A stretch of 64,000 nucleotides of DNA, from positions 124,001-188,000 of the forward strand of contig JANUWI010000006.1 of NCBI GenBank assembly GCA_025504975.1, given 5' to 3'. Below are positions 47,381-60,362 of the stretch, piece after piece. How positions within the stretch are numbered: position 1 is the first letter of the stretch; the number at the start of each line of letters is the position of its first letter. Source of the stretch: Plenodomus lindquistii. Lineage: Eukaryota > Ascomycota > Dothideomycetes > Pleosporales > Leptosphaeriaceae. The notes under the pieces are model-generated. The model made no database searches. It was not told the DNA's origin and saw only the letters and a program-made list of their open reading frames with translations. The position numbers and the translations under genes are program-made.

Positions 47381-48974
47381 GGAGGTTTTTCTCGATTGAG
47401 AGGGTGGCGGGTGCATGGTGGGGTCTGTGAGGTTGTATGAGCGATTTAGGTGGGTTGGTTTTGGCACATCAACAGTGTTAGAGAACTCGACCAACGAAAA
47501 GGGCGGTTCTGAACTGCCGCTGTGGTTTCACCGTGCGGTGTCAGCCCACCGTATTTTGTTAGCCTTGCGCTCGGCTAGATCCGAGACTCTTCGCTGATGT
47601 TCTGAGGACGTTCGAGACTGTACTGCGCAGTACGTTTGAATCATCGCTTACGCTTTGTTCATTATGCATCGACAGCCACCGGGCCCTGCAATAACAAACA
47701 CACAATTAGTTGTTGGACTTACACGTACAAGTTTTGTACAGCATTGCAAGCACATGTGGAGTGCGGTTATACTTTCCATAGGCATCTAGCGCATATACCA
47801 TGGCATATAATATTCTTGCGGTTATACTTTTCATAGTCATCTTGCGCACATGTGCCACGTAATATGATGCTCTTGTTGAGGATATGGGTACTATGCTGTC
47901 CTGTCTGCCACATGCCCTCAGTAGCTCTACGAAATTCACAGCCACGAGAAAATGCATATACGAACGTCCACTTGCTCGTGTGCTCTTCTGCCAATGACGT
48001 CGCCAGCATTACTTGAAAAAGCTGTCAATCAAATTGCTTGAAGGGCGCTTCCTTCCTTCCTTCCTTTCTTCGTACCGTCGCACCGTAAATTTCCGCCGCT
48101 TACACCAGACCCTGCACCCATACCATGTCGGATTGTATGGGTATAACCCGGTCTGCAATCTTGGGCATTTCCGAAACGCTGCAACCTGCCGTTGGCGGTT
48201 CAATCTCCGGTTGGCTCGTATCAGACATGAATAAGCCTGACTCTGCACAAGAGCGAGATTTGCGAAGTCTTGGGAGAAGTGGGTTGATCTTGCAGTTGGA
48301 TGTTGGTTGCGTCGATATAATGCTCAGCTACACAAAGTGTAAAGCTCGGGAGTATGTGCCGCCGCGTGGTGACTTGTCAATCTGAGGCGGGCCAATGTCG
48401 TGGTGGGAAGGATCGCTTGGCGGCGGATAGCGAGATTGCTGACGGCACAGCATCATCTTGAAACGAAGGCTCGTGCTCCACCCACCAACTTCGCTGCAGG
48501 AACAGCCGCCTGTTCCCACTGCACCGTTTCTCTGATACCACGCTATCCACTGCATTTCTCTGTGTCTTGCATGGATATCGTTGTTGCAATTCTAGACTCT
48601 GGCCAATCGATGCAACATCTGCCGCGTTATGCTGATCCCTTGCACCCTTGTTCCGCGACGGCTGCCTTACCTGGAGCAATTTGTCCCTAACGCCCAGGTC
48701 TAGACGAATGGATTGCCGCTGGCATAGAGCGAACAAGTGTGGAGTTGTGGCGGCCGTTTGCTGGGCACAGTAGTGTTGTGACAGTCTCCATCGTGGGATT
48801 TCGCCTGCCTCCAGCCTTCTGTGCTCTTCCCACTACCTACTGCAAGTCTGCGACTGCGTATCAATTTTTTGCTCTCGAGAGCTGTCCACTCCTTCAATAC
48901 AAATCCGTTGTTTTCTTGTCGCTCCTTTGTCCTCATTTCTTACTTGATACCCACTAGCACATTTGAAACCCATC
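47381..48974. other. Intergenic region with an imperfect tandem repeat
   Basis: About 1.6 kb without a supported gene. It contains a two-copy 55-bp repeat at 47763-47874. The last 200 bp before 48975 is pyrimidine-rich, like a fungal core promoter. Confidence 0.5.
47763..47874. repeat. Imperfect 55-bp direct tandem repeat, two copies
   Basis: Both copies start GCGGTTATACTTT (47763 and 47818) and continue with similar order (CATAG, CATCT, GCGCA, CCA, TATTCTT or a close variant). Many differences suggest an old duplication. Confidence 0.7.
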
Positions 48975-51107
48975 ATGCCTGGGATGCTCACACGATCGAA
49001 GTCTTTGCGGTTTCTGAAGAGCGGTCGAAAGGACGCCACCACACAGCAGAATGAGCAATTAATGCAGCCTCCGAAGCCGCTTCGCAGTGACTCTGACAAA
49101 TTGCGTTCTGCCACGCCCAGCTCGACAGCGGACTCACGACTAGACGGCCCAGATATGGCGGTCCGACCGAGTACGTCAGGTGGACCCGGGGACCGCACTA
49201 CGATGGTGTTCCACAAGAAAACAAACGCTGCCCCGTCAATCTATTCTCAGGATCAGGCGCCTATCTTTCCGCAATTCCCGTCATTCCCGTCGTTTCCAAA
49301 CTCAACAACCACACTCTCCACCAACGGAGAACTCACTGAAGAGCAAGGCATTATTGGCATCGCGTTGGGATCTCCGACTATAGGATCACATTGGAACTCA
49401 ACACCTCAGGCCACAACCCTCGATCTCGGTCTCCAAGGTTCTGATACTGAGATGGCACTCCTCCAACAGCCAGCTGGCTCGTCAACGTCCGTTGACACCC
49501 GTCAGGTAGCACCGAAGTCGAAGCTCAGCAGATGGAAGTCACTGTTCAGGAAAGCGGCGCCACCGCCACCAACTCCAGAAAAGCCATCCTTTTACCAGTT
49601 GGCCACAACTGTTGTAGCAGCGTCTCCACGTGCGGATAGCCACCATGATGAGGAGTCACCGGATGCTCAAGTGCCCGCGCAGAAGGAGACGGACAGCTTA
49701 CGTAAGGCGCCACCATCCACCTTCAACCCTGGGATTAGAGCTTCTCGTCGAGGCGCTCCAGAAGGCTTTGTTGCCCCAGGATCGCCCCCTGAATTCCCCA
49801 TAAACCGGGAGAGAGCACTTACACTCGAAAGCAACAGCTCCTCAAAGAAGATGCAACGAGCATTCACATCATTTTTGCCACCGTCGAAAGACATGGCGAA
49901 CGGAATACCTGCTGTACCAAAAGTGAAGATGTCTGGAAGCAAGAACAATGTCAGCACGCCAGGGTCAGATGCGGGGTCTGACGAGAAATCACTCCTGGAC
50001 GTTAGCATCCCTGATGTTACCATGGAGAGATACAGTGTGATGTTCGGAAATGTCCTGCAGACAGAGCCACAGCGATCAGCCTCCTTGCTACAACGCCGAC
50101 AAGCAAACGCCGAGAAGATTAAACCACTCAATAAGCTCTCAGTCCAGGTAGGCAGAGATCACCACCTCTATGCGTCTTCTACTAACCTCAGTGTGTAGCA
50201 GGAAGAAGCAAAGGAACTATCAGCAGACTTCAAGCTTCCACGACGAGCCACCTCACCAGCACCTTCAGGCTCTCCACGACTAACACTCTTCCCATGCACG
50301 ACCCCCAGCCGCGCACCATCGCCACTCTCAGGGGCAGTGAAATCACAACCCGTCATCCATCGACCTCGAACAGCTCCCGCAAAGTCTCCCCTCCGCCAAA
50401 CCTTTGCCAAAGCCCCAGCCAGGAACCTCAAGAAATCTGAATCCAGCACCAACCTCCTCAAACCCACCACAACAGCTACATCGTCCCCCCTTCTGAAACC
50501 CGCAATCACTCCCACCTCCATCCAAAGCTTCGAATCAGACACCGACTCCATCACCATAGTCGTCGGCCAAACAAACCCAATCCTACACCTCGATTCCCGC
50601 GAGCCAGAATGGGAAATCGTGTCAAAACCCACAGCCATAACAACAAACACCGCTACGCCACCAACCTCAACCTCAACCTTAACCCCTCCCCCTATAATCC
50701 GCACGCCCTCCCAACGCCAACCCCGCCCGACAAAACTCAGCGCCCTCTCCTCCCACCCCTCCTCCGCACCCCTCGACGCCCCTTCCCCCCTCCATCGCCT
50801 ACAAACCCTCACAAGTCCACCCCTCTCCGCAAACAACGTAAGCGGCAAGCGCACAGCGAGTGAAACACGCTCGAGGCGGAGAGACGCGGAGTTCGGAAGC
50901 GGTACTGTAGCGACGGTAGGCGTGGCGCGCAGTGTAAGCGTGTCTAAGGCGCACAGCCCGCGTGCGATGCTGCCCCGGACTCGCACCGATACAGGGAGTG
51001 GGAGTCCTGGGGGCGAACGCCTGGTGGATAGACAGGTTCTTACGCCTACCATGGTGGAAGTGCGGAATCGCAAGAGTCAGAGGGTGCAGTTGGAGATGGC
51101 TGCGTAA
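48975..51107 (+). CDS. Ser/Pro-rich fungal protein of unknown function
   Basis: Two exons, 48975-50147 and 50202-51107, giving 692 residues from ATG 48975 (ATCATGC). The intron (50148 to 50198 or 50201) removes an in-frame TAG. Its 3' end is a TAGCAG tandem acceptor, so proteins with or without one Gln at the junction are possible. The N-terminus MPGMLTRSKSLRFLKSGRKD is basic. The body is mainly Ser, Pro and Thr with basic patches such as KLSRWKSLFRKAAPPPPTP near 183 and SIPDVTMERYSVMFGNVL near 340, which look like short conserved motifs. No enzyme domain or membrane segment is seen. It is likely a disordered scaffold or cell-cortex/polarity-type protein, but this is only an impression. Confidence 0.75.
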
Positions 51108-53324
51108 CATGCATGGGTGAGGTAGGTAGAGTTGGGTTCTTCTGTTGTTGTGGGGTCTGCTTGATGATGATTTTTTCTTCCCCTTTCTTCTTTTTGGGAG
51201 GAGGACATGAAGATTTCGCCGTTCTTTTTGCGTTTGACAAGTTTTCTCCAATTCACAATTCTACATTCACAAACAAAGCGATATGGGTTTCTATCGCATT
51301 TCGGCTTCTTATCTGTCTCTGGTTTTCAGACCCCCTTCACCACCCACAAATCTAGATCGCAGATCCCAGATTCCGCGTTCGTGGAGAAAAGGGGTTATTT
51401 TGATTGCTTTGCAAGATTACGGTGTTTACTGGCGTTTTCATTTCTCACTGTATCTTTTTGCTTCCCGTCAGGCTGACACGGCGTGTGTTGCAGACGCATG
51501 AAGTTTCTGGGAATTTTTATGTATGCCTGTGTTGTGTGTGTGTCTGTTAGCGGGGGTGTCCTGATTCGTTGCTAAACTCTCTTATGTATGGCGATGGGTT
51601 TACCGTTGAGCGGTGTACGAGGGATGGAGCAATCGTGGAAGCATGGGAAGAGGAGTTCGTGCAGGATATGGGCGTGCCGGTGTAGGGCGTTGTAAATTGA
51701 ATGAAAGTTTTTACTTCCATTTCATGCTGGTCCTTTGGTGGAGTGATTATTCTCTGCGGATAAGATTTGAATACAAGGTATAAGGCGTGTGGTGAAAGCT
51801 TCAATAGTCGCCAAGGATGCAAGTTGGGCTCCTGACAGCTGTGGGCTTACAGCGCTGGTTGTACGGACGCACTGTAATGGGCAGGTTTCTAAACAGCGGC
51901 GAGCATGCTGTGTATATAGCTTGGGATGATGCGTTTGTAAGTCTGCGATGTTGGACGTGCTTATGGCATAGGGTAGAAAGCTCTGGTATACATGACAGGC
52001 ACGTGGTCATCTGAATGCTCATGAGTCAAGGGCCATTTACTGTGGCAGCTTTCACGGTTTTCAGGCAGATGTATGTATGATGTGCCCGATATTAGCCTTG
52101 GACAGCGTGGAATGTAAATTAGTGGAGTACAGGATTACTGTTACAGCCTTTAGGCAGCAAGTGGATGACTCCCATCAGAGCTTTCTTCTGGTGTCATAGG
52201 GCGACACAGAGATTCCCAGACGACAGAAAACTTATGCACGTCTGACAGGTGTAATCATTTGTACTCCCGTGGCGTAGAGGCTATGGTGGGAAAGCGGGAC
52301 CCCGCTACCGGTAGCCTCCCTTGAAGCTGCCCCTCCGTTCCCGCTGCAAGTGTGTCTGTCGCCTCTACCTGTGACAAGCTACTCCAATTCTGACAAGCCT
52401 TTGAATGACTACGACCGCTGGAGATTGCCTCAAGGGACCCGTCTGTAAAGTAATGGCGTCGTAGGGTGAGACATGGCCAGGGACTCGGTGGTTTCTCCAC
52501 CTCCAGCTCTAGCGGCCGGGGCATGCGTGCTTGGACACGATGATCCGTGCCTATACAACAGGAGATCAACGCTCATGCATCAATCCGCCATCGCGTTCCC
52601 AGTTGCAGCTGTGAATGCGCCGATGTTGATAAGGGTGTCTGGCCATAATCCCCCCGGCTCGTGGATTCGAGAGGGCGGGATGGACGGCCTCCTCCACCTG
52701 CACACAGCCCATTCTAGCTTACCGCCACGGCTTCTTATCATTGGTGAAGATGCAGACCAAGACCTCGCAATCATGCACCTCGGTCAAGCAATACTGTCGC
52801 CTACTGAGGGCTCAGTCAAGGCTTAGCCCAAAGTTCACCGCGGTTGCACGCGATTTGGCAAGGAACAGGGAGTGAGGCTGAGCGCGAGCTTGCATGGGAG
52901 CTCCCCCTGCCTGTTCAGCGACCTTCCTCCTTCAACCTACTCCCACGAATGTAGCCCATGTTGTTGTAGGACTTCTCTACTTGCTCCCGTTGTCCACGCT
53001 CGTTGCCCGACACATCATCCCACAGACCTCACCCCCCACGTATCAGACTGCCTGTGCCGCTCGGTCACGAGGGCCAGTTGACGACATCTCTTGCGTGTTG
53101 CTTCATCAGGCAGGTCACCCTGGCTCGAGATATCCACTAGAGCGTGGGCTTCCACCTGCTCGGTCGAATACACTGTCAAGCACTCCCTCCTGGGAAGGTC
53201 CACGACCCCGGGCCGCTTAACAGTGGCTTGATAGTAGAGCCTTAGACAGCAGTGCAAGTGGTGATCTGACCTTGCAAGGTGCTGTGATCGACACACGAAG
53301 CACGCGACGCACAAGGCAGGCATC
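51108..53324. other. Intergenic region, no gene supported
   Basis: About 2.2 kb. It includes the 3' region of the upstream gene with T-rich stretches and a short GT repeat near 51530. A 117-codon open frame at 52473-52826 has an ATG but no recognisable feature and is not called. Confidence 0.45.
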
Positions 53325-55977
53325 ATGTCTGGTCTTGAGGTATGGCCGTACCCCTCCCACACCGATAACACTACGACGCGCGCACGGCCCACATATACCT
53401 CGCCATCACTTTAACCTTTTCTATTTGTAACGTTTCGGACTGGTCTGACGGGTTCATATAGGTCGTGGCCGCTGTCGCTGCGGTTGTTTCCGCCTTTCAT
53501 GGTGGTGCCGAGTTACTTAACCTCGTCAAGAAGAAGCGGCGTGCCCGGAAACTCCGCGATCAACCCCAGCAGGAATTCGAGGAAGATCAACTGGAGAAGT
53601 CACTAATCACTGGAGAACAACAAATCGGTCTGCGGTATGAACAGGACCAGAGAGAGCTAGGGGAATTTATGCGAATTGGCGATGGTAAGTCTCACGATGA
53701 CTGTAACCTAGGCGACCAAATCACTAAGGCATCTTGGGTACACAGTCCTCGCACGAGATCGGCTCTTCCACATCGCCTTGATTATGCAAGCTGAGATCAT
53801 TAAGAGCTTACAATTGGCAGCGACGTACGTAATGTCAGGTATGAAGGAAGAGTCTTGGCGCTGACTTGGCCGCTAGCTACGACAACGCTGTACTGAATCT
53901 ACGAATCCTACACCAGACATCGATTGCGAACCAAAAAGAGACCTTTGTCACATTGGACGAGCTAAAACAACGGATACTAGTTTCGAGACCTTTACCAAGA
54001 CATATTGGCGGATCCTACGACGGATTCATGAGCCGAGATCACTCCATACACACGATACAGACGACCGACCTTAGCCAAGCCAGTCAAATCCCAGGCGAAT
54101 ACATCCCAAGAGGCGTCACCATGCCTTCCCAAAACGAGTCAAGAGAAGCTAAGCATGGCCTTAGCGAATACTTTCGCATGAAGCGGAATCGAGAGGCGCC
54201 CACGTCGCCGCCTACCCAGCCGCAGTCACCTGCGCACGCTGCCAGTATCAATTTCAGCGCGGCTCTAGAAGAACTTGTTAAGTCGCGAGGCTCAGAAGAT
54301 CGCGCCGTCATCATGAAAGATATTGATCAGATCATCGGCTCATATAAAGGCCTTGATATCAGCAGAGACACGAAAGACCCTTGGGATAGGAATCAGTACA
54401 ACAGCGCTTACATGGACAGACGTGACACCCTGAACATGCTCAACAGCGGCGAGTCGTATCGATCAGACTTGAATCAAGAAGGCGCGCAGGGATACAAGAC
54501 CGCAGCACCAGTCGATGACTATCGTACCGTGAACCGGCCGGGACACCCAGGCCTTTCTCAGAACATTTTTGATGTGCAGTATGAGCAGCGGCTGTTCAAT
54601 CAACAGTACAACAATGCACATTGTACAGGAAGGGGCGTTCATCCTGCACACCTGCAGCAGCCTCGATGGTCAGATGGTTCCGCTTCCAGCTCCGTAGATT
54701 CAGATTTGGTACATCGTCACAACTCGGGCTCATCACAAGGCTCGAACATGCAGCCCTCAAACGTATCTCGGCAATATCCACATCCTGATAAAGCTCGATT
54801 TTCACCAACGTCACCACCACCGAATGCGCCCTTCCAACAACACACGGAGGATTCTCGCGGCCCTCACTCTCCATATTCCCACTATGCGCCGTCTGACGAT
54901 TATCTCCCACCTATCCCACCCCTCTCACCCAATCGTGCCGCGAGTCAACCCAGTGCACCTTCGCTAGCCTCATCCTGTAACGAAGCCCCGAGCAACTCGA
55001 GAAGCATATCCCAAGGAGACACAATGCTACCCGTCCACACGCCATGGCCAGGCAGTCAGCGGGATGCATCTCCCATGCCGCATCCCAGCTCCCCGCAACA
55101 ACATCCAGATGTGAAACAAGACGAAAGTGATACATACAAGCAGGCGCGAACACTGCAGTGTGAGAAACCACCTACAGCACGAACTGGCTCGAGTGAGCGC
55201 AGTGTTGGAAGCGAACAAACAATAACGCCATCCGGCTTCGAAGCCGTAGAAGCTGCTGCTGTCGCACTTACCAGCGGACACAGATCATTTGGTATGCGGC
55301 ATCCCAGCGTCGCCCTCTCGATCGCCTCTACCGACAGCAGCGGTTCAAATTCCATCGGCATACTACCCGGCTCTCGCATTCGCCTCCCGATCCGCAAGGA
55401 CACCATTCAAAGCGCCCCAGCCGGTAAAGAACGCATGATGGACGGCCGCCCCTGCAAAGACAACAACTACTGGGGGTTCTGCAAAGGCGCCTGGACGATA
55501 CGCGAAAACGTGTCCAAAGGCCTCTCCTCACGCACCCAGCCCTCAGGCTACTATAACAGCAAGCAGATATGGGAATGCACAGCGTGTAGTTTCCAAGGCG
55601 AAATGTTTTCCGCGCCCCATCCCACAAAGAAGAACAAGTCCATCGAGATTGTCGATCCGAGGACACACGTCTCCATGGCGGGAATTCGGTACAAGTGGAT
55701 CTTTCTCGCCAAAAGCCATGTCAAGAAGAAGCCATTGGACAACCAAAACAATGACTGCAACTATGGATGTGTGATTTGCTCCGCCGAGGGCAACGTCACG
55801 GGCGTGTATGGCGGAGTGGAGACGCTGATGAATCATATTGCGCTGACACACATTGCGGATATGAGCGAGAAGACGAGGAAAAAGGTAAATTGTGTGCTTG
55901 GGAGGGTGGCAGGACCAAACGAAGAATTTGATATCAACATTCCGATTTTTACGCCGGTGGAGGAGTTGGCGGTATGA
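53325..55977 (+). CDS. Fungal-specific protein with helical N-terminus and Cys/His-rich C-terminus
   Basis: Four exons: 53325-53339 (15 nt), 53462-53684, 53746-53824 and 53877-55977, giving 805 residues. The first exon encodes MSGLE and joins over a 122-nt intron to VVAAVAAVVSAFHGG, a start I associate with a Pleosporales-rich family. Residues 1-135 are predicted helical: a hydrophobic segment, a KKKRRARK basic patch, then amphipathic helices. Residues 135-560 are Ser/Pro/Gln-rich and probably disordered. The C-terminal 180 residues hold Trp and Cys pairs: YWGFCKGAW, WECTACSFQGE, YGCVICSAEGN and a later HIALTHI, a plausible zinc-binding fold. The N-terminal type resembles leaders of fungal signalling or NLR-like proteins, but no NACHT or NB-ARC domain is present. 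Function unknown. Confidence 0.8.
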
Positions 55978-56647
55978 TTGGCGGGAGAGATTGAGGGGGA
56001 TGTTGGGCGAAAAACCTGGAGATAGGAGATTTATGAGCTGTTTTGTTGGATACCCTTTATATGTGACGTTTGTATGAATAAGATAAGTTTACATTCAGGA
56101 TTTTTGCTTCTGCGTGAAGCCAGGGGTAGTAATTCGCGGCTGTAGCATCACATAAACGTCTCCAGCTAACAAAGTCGGCGAAGCGCTGTAAACAAGTGCA
56201 CGTGTGGTCCTAAGTAGTGCTCAGTTGGCAATTTCATCGATCACAAGGCATATAAGAGAGGGGTCTGCGGTGGTGCAGTGACCAGGACATTAGAGTCTCG
56301 CAACTACCCAGGGACGAATTGCTAACCGAGTTTGAGGTAAGGGAACACTTATAAGCTATCTCCACGGGCTAATTGAATCTGATTTGATATAGGGCGTGCA
56401 TATAAGGCGCTAGTTGCGATGGGCATTTTCTAGGACTTGGTAGTCTGCCAATGGAGAAATTGGATCTCTAACCTAAGTTTCATCTCCAACATGCACTCTC
56501 TTCTAAGAGATATCCTCTTCCAGTCACTTGAACACAATGTCCACCGAAGACTTCTATGTATTGTCCGTTAGTCTACACTAATCCCCAACATGTGTTATAG
56601 TCTGAATTCAATCTAACCTACGTGTCTGCATATCGAGAGTAATCGCA
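55978..56647. other. Intergenic region, no gene seen
   Basis: Lies between the convergent ends of the 805-aa protein gene and the minus-strand pseudogene. Nothing is supported. Confidence 0.4.
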
Positions 56648-58690
56648 TTAACCTGACATAAAGTGCGGAATGAAGGTGCTCCACTCTAGCTCTTTGTACA
56701 CTTCGGCCTGCAAGTGAGCGAGATTTAAAAACATTCCACGACCAAGTACACCCTGCCAGCCACGTACAAGAGCGCAAACGACCCGAGCAAAATCCACGGA
56801 AACAAATGGAGAACACCCCATACTGCATTTTTTACGAGCCGATGGAACGCCTTTTCTACGTTGCCGATTCCATCTCTGGAATATCGCATTGGGTAATCTT
56901 TGCAACACACTTTGACCGCGTGGACAAATGGACGCTTCCAGCGTGAGATGAACCTGGCACATGATAGCATCCAGGAAATTAGGCATCTATAGGCATATAT
57001 CACGAGCGCAATCAGCGCACCAGGGCATCCGGACCAGCACTGCGACGGAGAGGTAGCAAAAAGCCGTCACGGGAAACGGAGCGACGATAAGAAAACCGCT
57101 GATGCGCCAAAGTATTCGTTCAACCGACGTTGGAAAGGGGCCGTTCCAGGCGAGAAGATGCAATCCTCCGTATACACCACCGGCCGTTGCAAGTCCGAGG
57201 TAGAACACACCAGATGTGCCGCTCCCAATGTAAGAGAATGACCGCGTCTTACGAGGGTCGTCCATGGAACCGCCATTCGAAGATATTGTCGAGGCTGACG
57301 TAGTCACCCAGTTTCCAGAACTCTTGCCGAATGCCCATGAATCTTGCGAGCCCATGTTGTTTGACTGCCGGAAAAGTTGGGCCAATCGTAAACACTTCAG
57401 GTCCTCCGCAGAGAGGTTCGTGTAAAGCTTGTACGGAGCAGGTTCTTCCTATGTACCGCAGCTAACTAGCTGAAAACCGTAGCAAGTTTGTCCATAATGT
57501 AGCTCAATGGGTAGAGGTCTCTGCTGTGCAAATAGATTTGTCGGTGTTACATCGGAGGCGATGGACTGGTTGAGAAAGTGCGTTTTGGCCGTCTCGATGA
57601 GAGAAGTTGTTTCTGAAGATACCGTTAGATCCGCTTCGAACTTGAGGAAAAGATGGCTTTTTGACAAGGTCGGATTGGAGGTAGAGCCGTCTTCATTTTG
57701 TGCTCGGTGTTGTCCCAGGGCACTGTCCATTACCATCCAGGCGGCTAGCCTTTTGAGATCTTCCATGTCTTCTCGTTATAAGTGAAGGTTCATCAATATC
57801 CAAGGGCTTATACCACCAAGCCGCGTATATGGCAAAGCAGCATAGCGCATGTAGCACCGTGTTTAGTTCCAGTAGACTGATTGGATTGTTTGAGGCGAGA
57901 CGTCCGATGGTCTGAACAAGGAACCTACGGAATAGTCATCGTTAGTTTTAAGTAGAACTTAGGTAGATACTACGTACTGATGCATATCTCTTGGAGCGAA
58001 AAGCTATGGAAGGAGCATCTGAAGTGAAAGTGAAACTGCATCTAACATACCCTAGAGCCTGTATGCATACAATAGACTTGGCGAGCCAATCCGCCTTGCT
58101 TTTGTCCGTGATCTCTTGTTCTGACACGTCGGGTATTATGTCCAGATCGCATGCAGCAATTCTCTCTAAAGCTTGAGTTGTCAGAGTGAGCCGTGTGCGA
58201 ACGTTCACGCCCTGACGAGGGAAGAAGTTGTTGGCAAGTTTTCTCGCATCGAAGGCGAAGCCACCCATAAGCGCATAATGGCCATGTGTTCGGGTCCACG
58301 GGAAGCGCTTTACCTGTCCTAGAGGATTAGGGCTTTGCTTTCTTCCCGCATCCCGTGAAATAAATTCCTGCTTCATGTTGCGCTGGGATGATTTTGCACC
58401 AACAAAATCCCGGAAGGCGATATGAGCTACCTGTAAGCACGTGAGCTAATTACCGTGGCACAGGCTTAATACTTGCAAATTCTGGTGCAAATAGACCAAC
58501 GAGAAGCCAACAAAGCTTGCGTCCTATCTTTCGCATCCATGCGGTTCTGCGACGTTCGATGCGATGCTCTGGTACATTTAGATGTAATGTGGTATATACG
58601 CAAAGCAGGAGTGTGATCGAGCACGATGTCAATATGTTCCGTGTGCCCCTCTCCTTTGGTCCTGACTTCCAGGACGCTGCAGAACCTGGG
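56648..58690 (-). pseudogene. Decayed fungal multipass membrane protein gene
   Basis: Minus-strand pieces in order form one protein. First comes an N-terminal helix region with RGTRNILTSCSITLLLC (about 58660-58490) ending LFAPEFA. A probable 46-nt intron leads to AFRDFVGAK (about 58430) and the ALMGGFAFDARKL block. A second intron precedes VQTIGRLASNNP (about 57925) and YKPLDIDEP. Then come the AAWMVMDS segment, the YGGLHLLAWNGPF block and the GRVYLVVECF tail. The order matches a large fungal family of membrane proteins of unknown function. Lesions: a frameshift near 57770, a TAG at 57449-57451, a frame change near 57010 and a one-base loss in a T run near 56732. The last two could be missed introns or sequencing errors, but the TAG and the 57770 shift remain. 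Confidence 0.6.
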
Positions 58691-60362
58691 GTTGACGTTC
58701 CGAATGGCTGCTACATGGCTATATCTGGTCTGGTCCAGAAGCAACGTCGGCACCTGATGCGTAGTTTCGGATCGATCTGTTCTTGCGTAGTTCCAGTTGG
58801 CGGACACGAGGCTTGAGTGCCAGTGCTAATTCCTTTGAAAAGCTTTTATATAGATGATTGTCCTAGTATAAAGCTGCCACAGCCACAACGCGAGTTGGGT
58901 CATCTGTGCAGGTTAAAAAGCCCATGGAGAGGCCGAGCACTCTAGGTTCCAAACGACTGTACGCGCAGTTTCACTTGCAGGTGCACTTAGTGAGCATCAT
59001 GTAGGTCAAGCGAAGAGTCCGTCAATGGCGCTGTAAAATCGTATGGTAGACAAGGCTGGACTGTAGATACATGGCTCGTATGCAGCGAGTGATGTCAGGG
59101 AGACCTAAAACAGACTTTATGGGCGCGCAATGTGCATACATGTAACATGTAACACAAAGATCATGCAGGCTGACTTAACATCAAACCCCCCCACGTCTTC
59201 ACTCTTCGCGTCTCTGTCACTATCTGCTTCGCTATCACTGTCATCTATATTATCGTCGCCTGACTATGTAGATCGTGCAATTTCTGCTTCATCATCTGCT
59301 ACTATAGGCGAGTACAGTTCTAGGTTGAAGGTTATGGACTGCTTTTGTGTCCCTAAGCCTTACTTCAATGTTTATCATTTCACGCTTAGTGAAGCTTTTC
59401 ACTGTAACATGCCCTAAGCCCTAGATTCCAATAGAAAAAAAAAAGCGAACAACTTATTCCAGATCTTCTGTTATTTGATTGTTACATTTGAATCATTAGA
59501 ATCTAAGCTGCACACTTTTTTTACTTCTTGGGAAGCCTGTAATCTTTTTGATATTCATGTTTTCTCATGGTTCGAAATTAGGCAAATTGAAGAAGAAACT
59601 AAAGGATTGTAAACTTTGTAGCAGAGCCGTAACGTAACGTATATTGAATAAGGCAGAGTGTATGAGCACGCAAGAACATTTCTTTTTGAATAGACATACT
59701 TGAAGTCTACAAGAGACGCTCGATAGGCTGCGCAGGATGAGGGGGAAACTCGTAAAGCTGAAGGCAACTCGGCTAAGCACCTACGACATCATGGTAGGAA
59801 GAGCACACGAAATCCACGCGCAAATGAAGTGGGAATGCGATCAGTATTACGACGACGAATGTGTAAGTGGCGACGCGGGGCATGGCTTTGAGTTGAAATA
59901 TAAGTACCGGAGCAAGACTCGTGGTGATATATTCAAGCAGGCCGACCAACGCTTCTCGACCCCCCATCATCTCCGCATTACGGTTATTTCCAATATTGCA
60001 AGGCGAGATGAGAGATGCGAAGATGAAGAAGACGGGATGGAATGGGATAAGTGTGAAGAAGAACCCAGCCCAGCTCTAAAATAATATGTATATGTGAATA
60101 CAAACAGTCGTGTGTACCAAGCAATCCTGCACCCTACTGCACGTTAGAATAAGACAGACCCATTGCTAAAGACGCCGAAAAAAAAATGAACAAAAACCCG
60201 CCAAGCCGAAACGCATAATAATCAAATCAATCATGAAGCCTATCATGTACGCCAGCCTCTCTCCATCCAACCTTTTGAAATCAGCGCAGAAGGAAAAATC
60301 TTCGCCTCGAAGACTAGACTTTGAGTTTTTGATTTCAAGGCGCTCGGTCTTAGTCTAGTCCA
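58691..60362. other. Intergenic region, no gene supported
   Basis: About 1.7 kb, AT-rich around 59400-59700. A stretch at 59200-59290 reads as a Ser/Asp-rich segment on the minus strand and could be a worn coding relic. A 115-codon plus-strand frame at 59737-60084 begins with ATG but shows nothing recognisable. Confidence 0.4.

Noticed and set aside
52473..52826. 117-codon plus-strand open frame
   Set aside because: No recognisable features, and a length common by chance in GC-moderate DNA.
59737..60084. 115-codon plus-strand open frame with an ATG
   Set aside because: No recognisable domain, odd composition and no splice or promoter support; likely chance.
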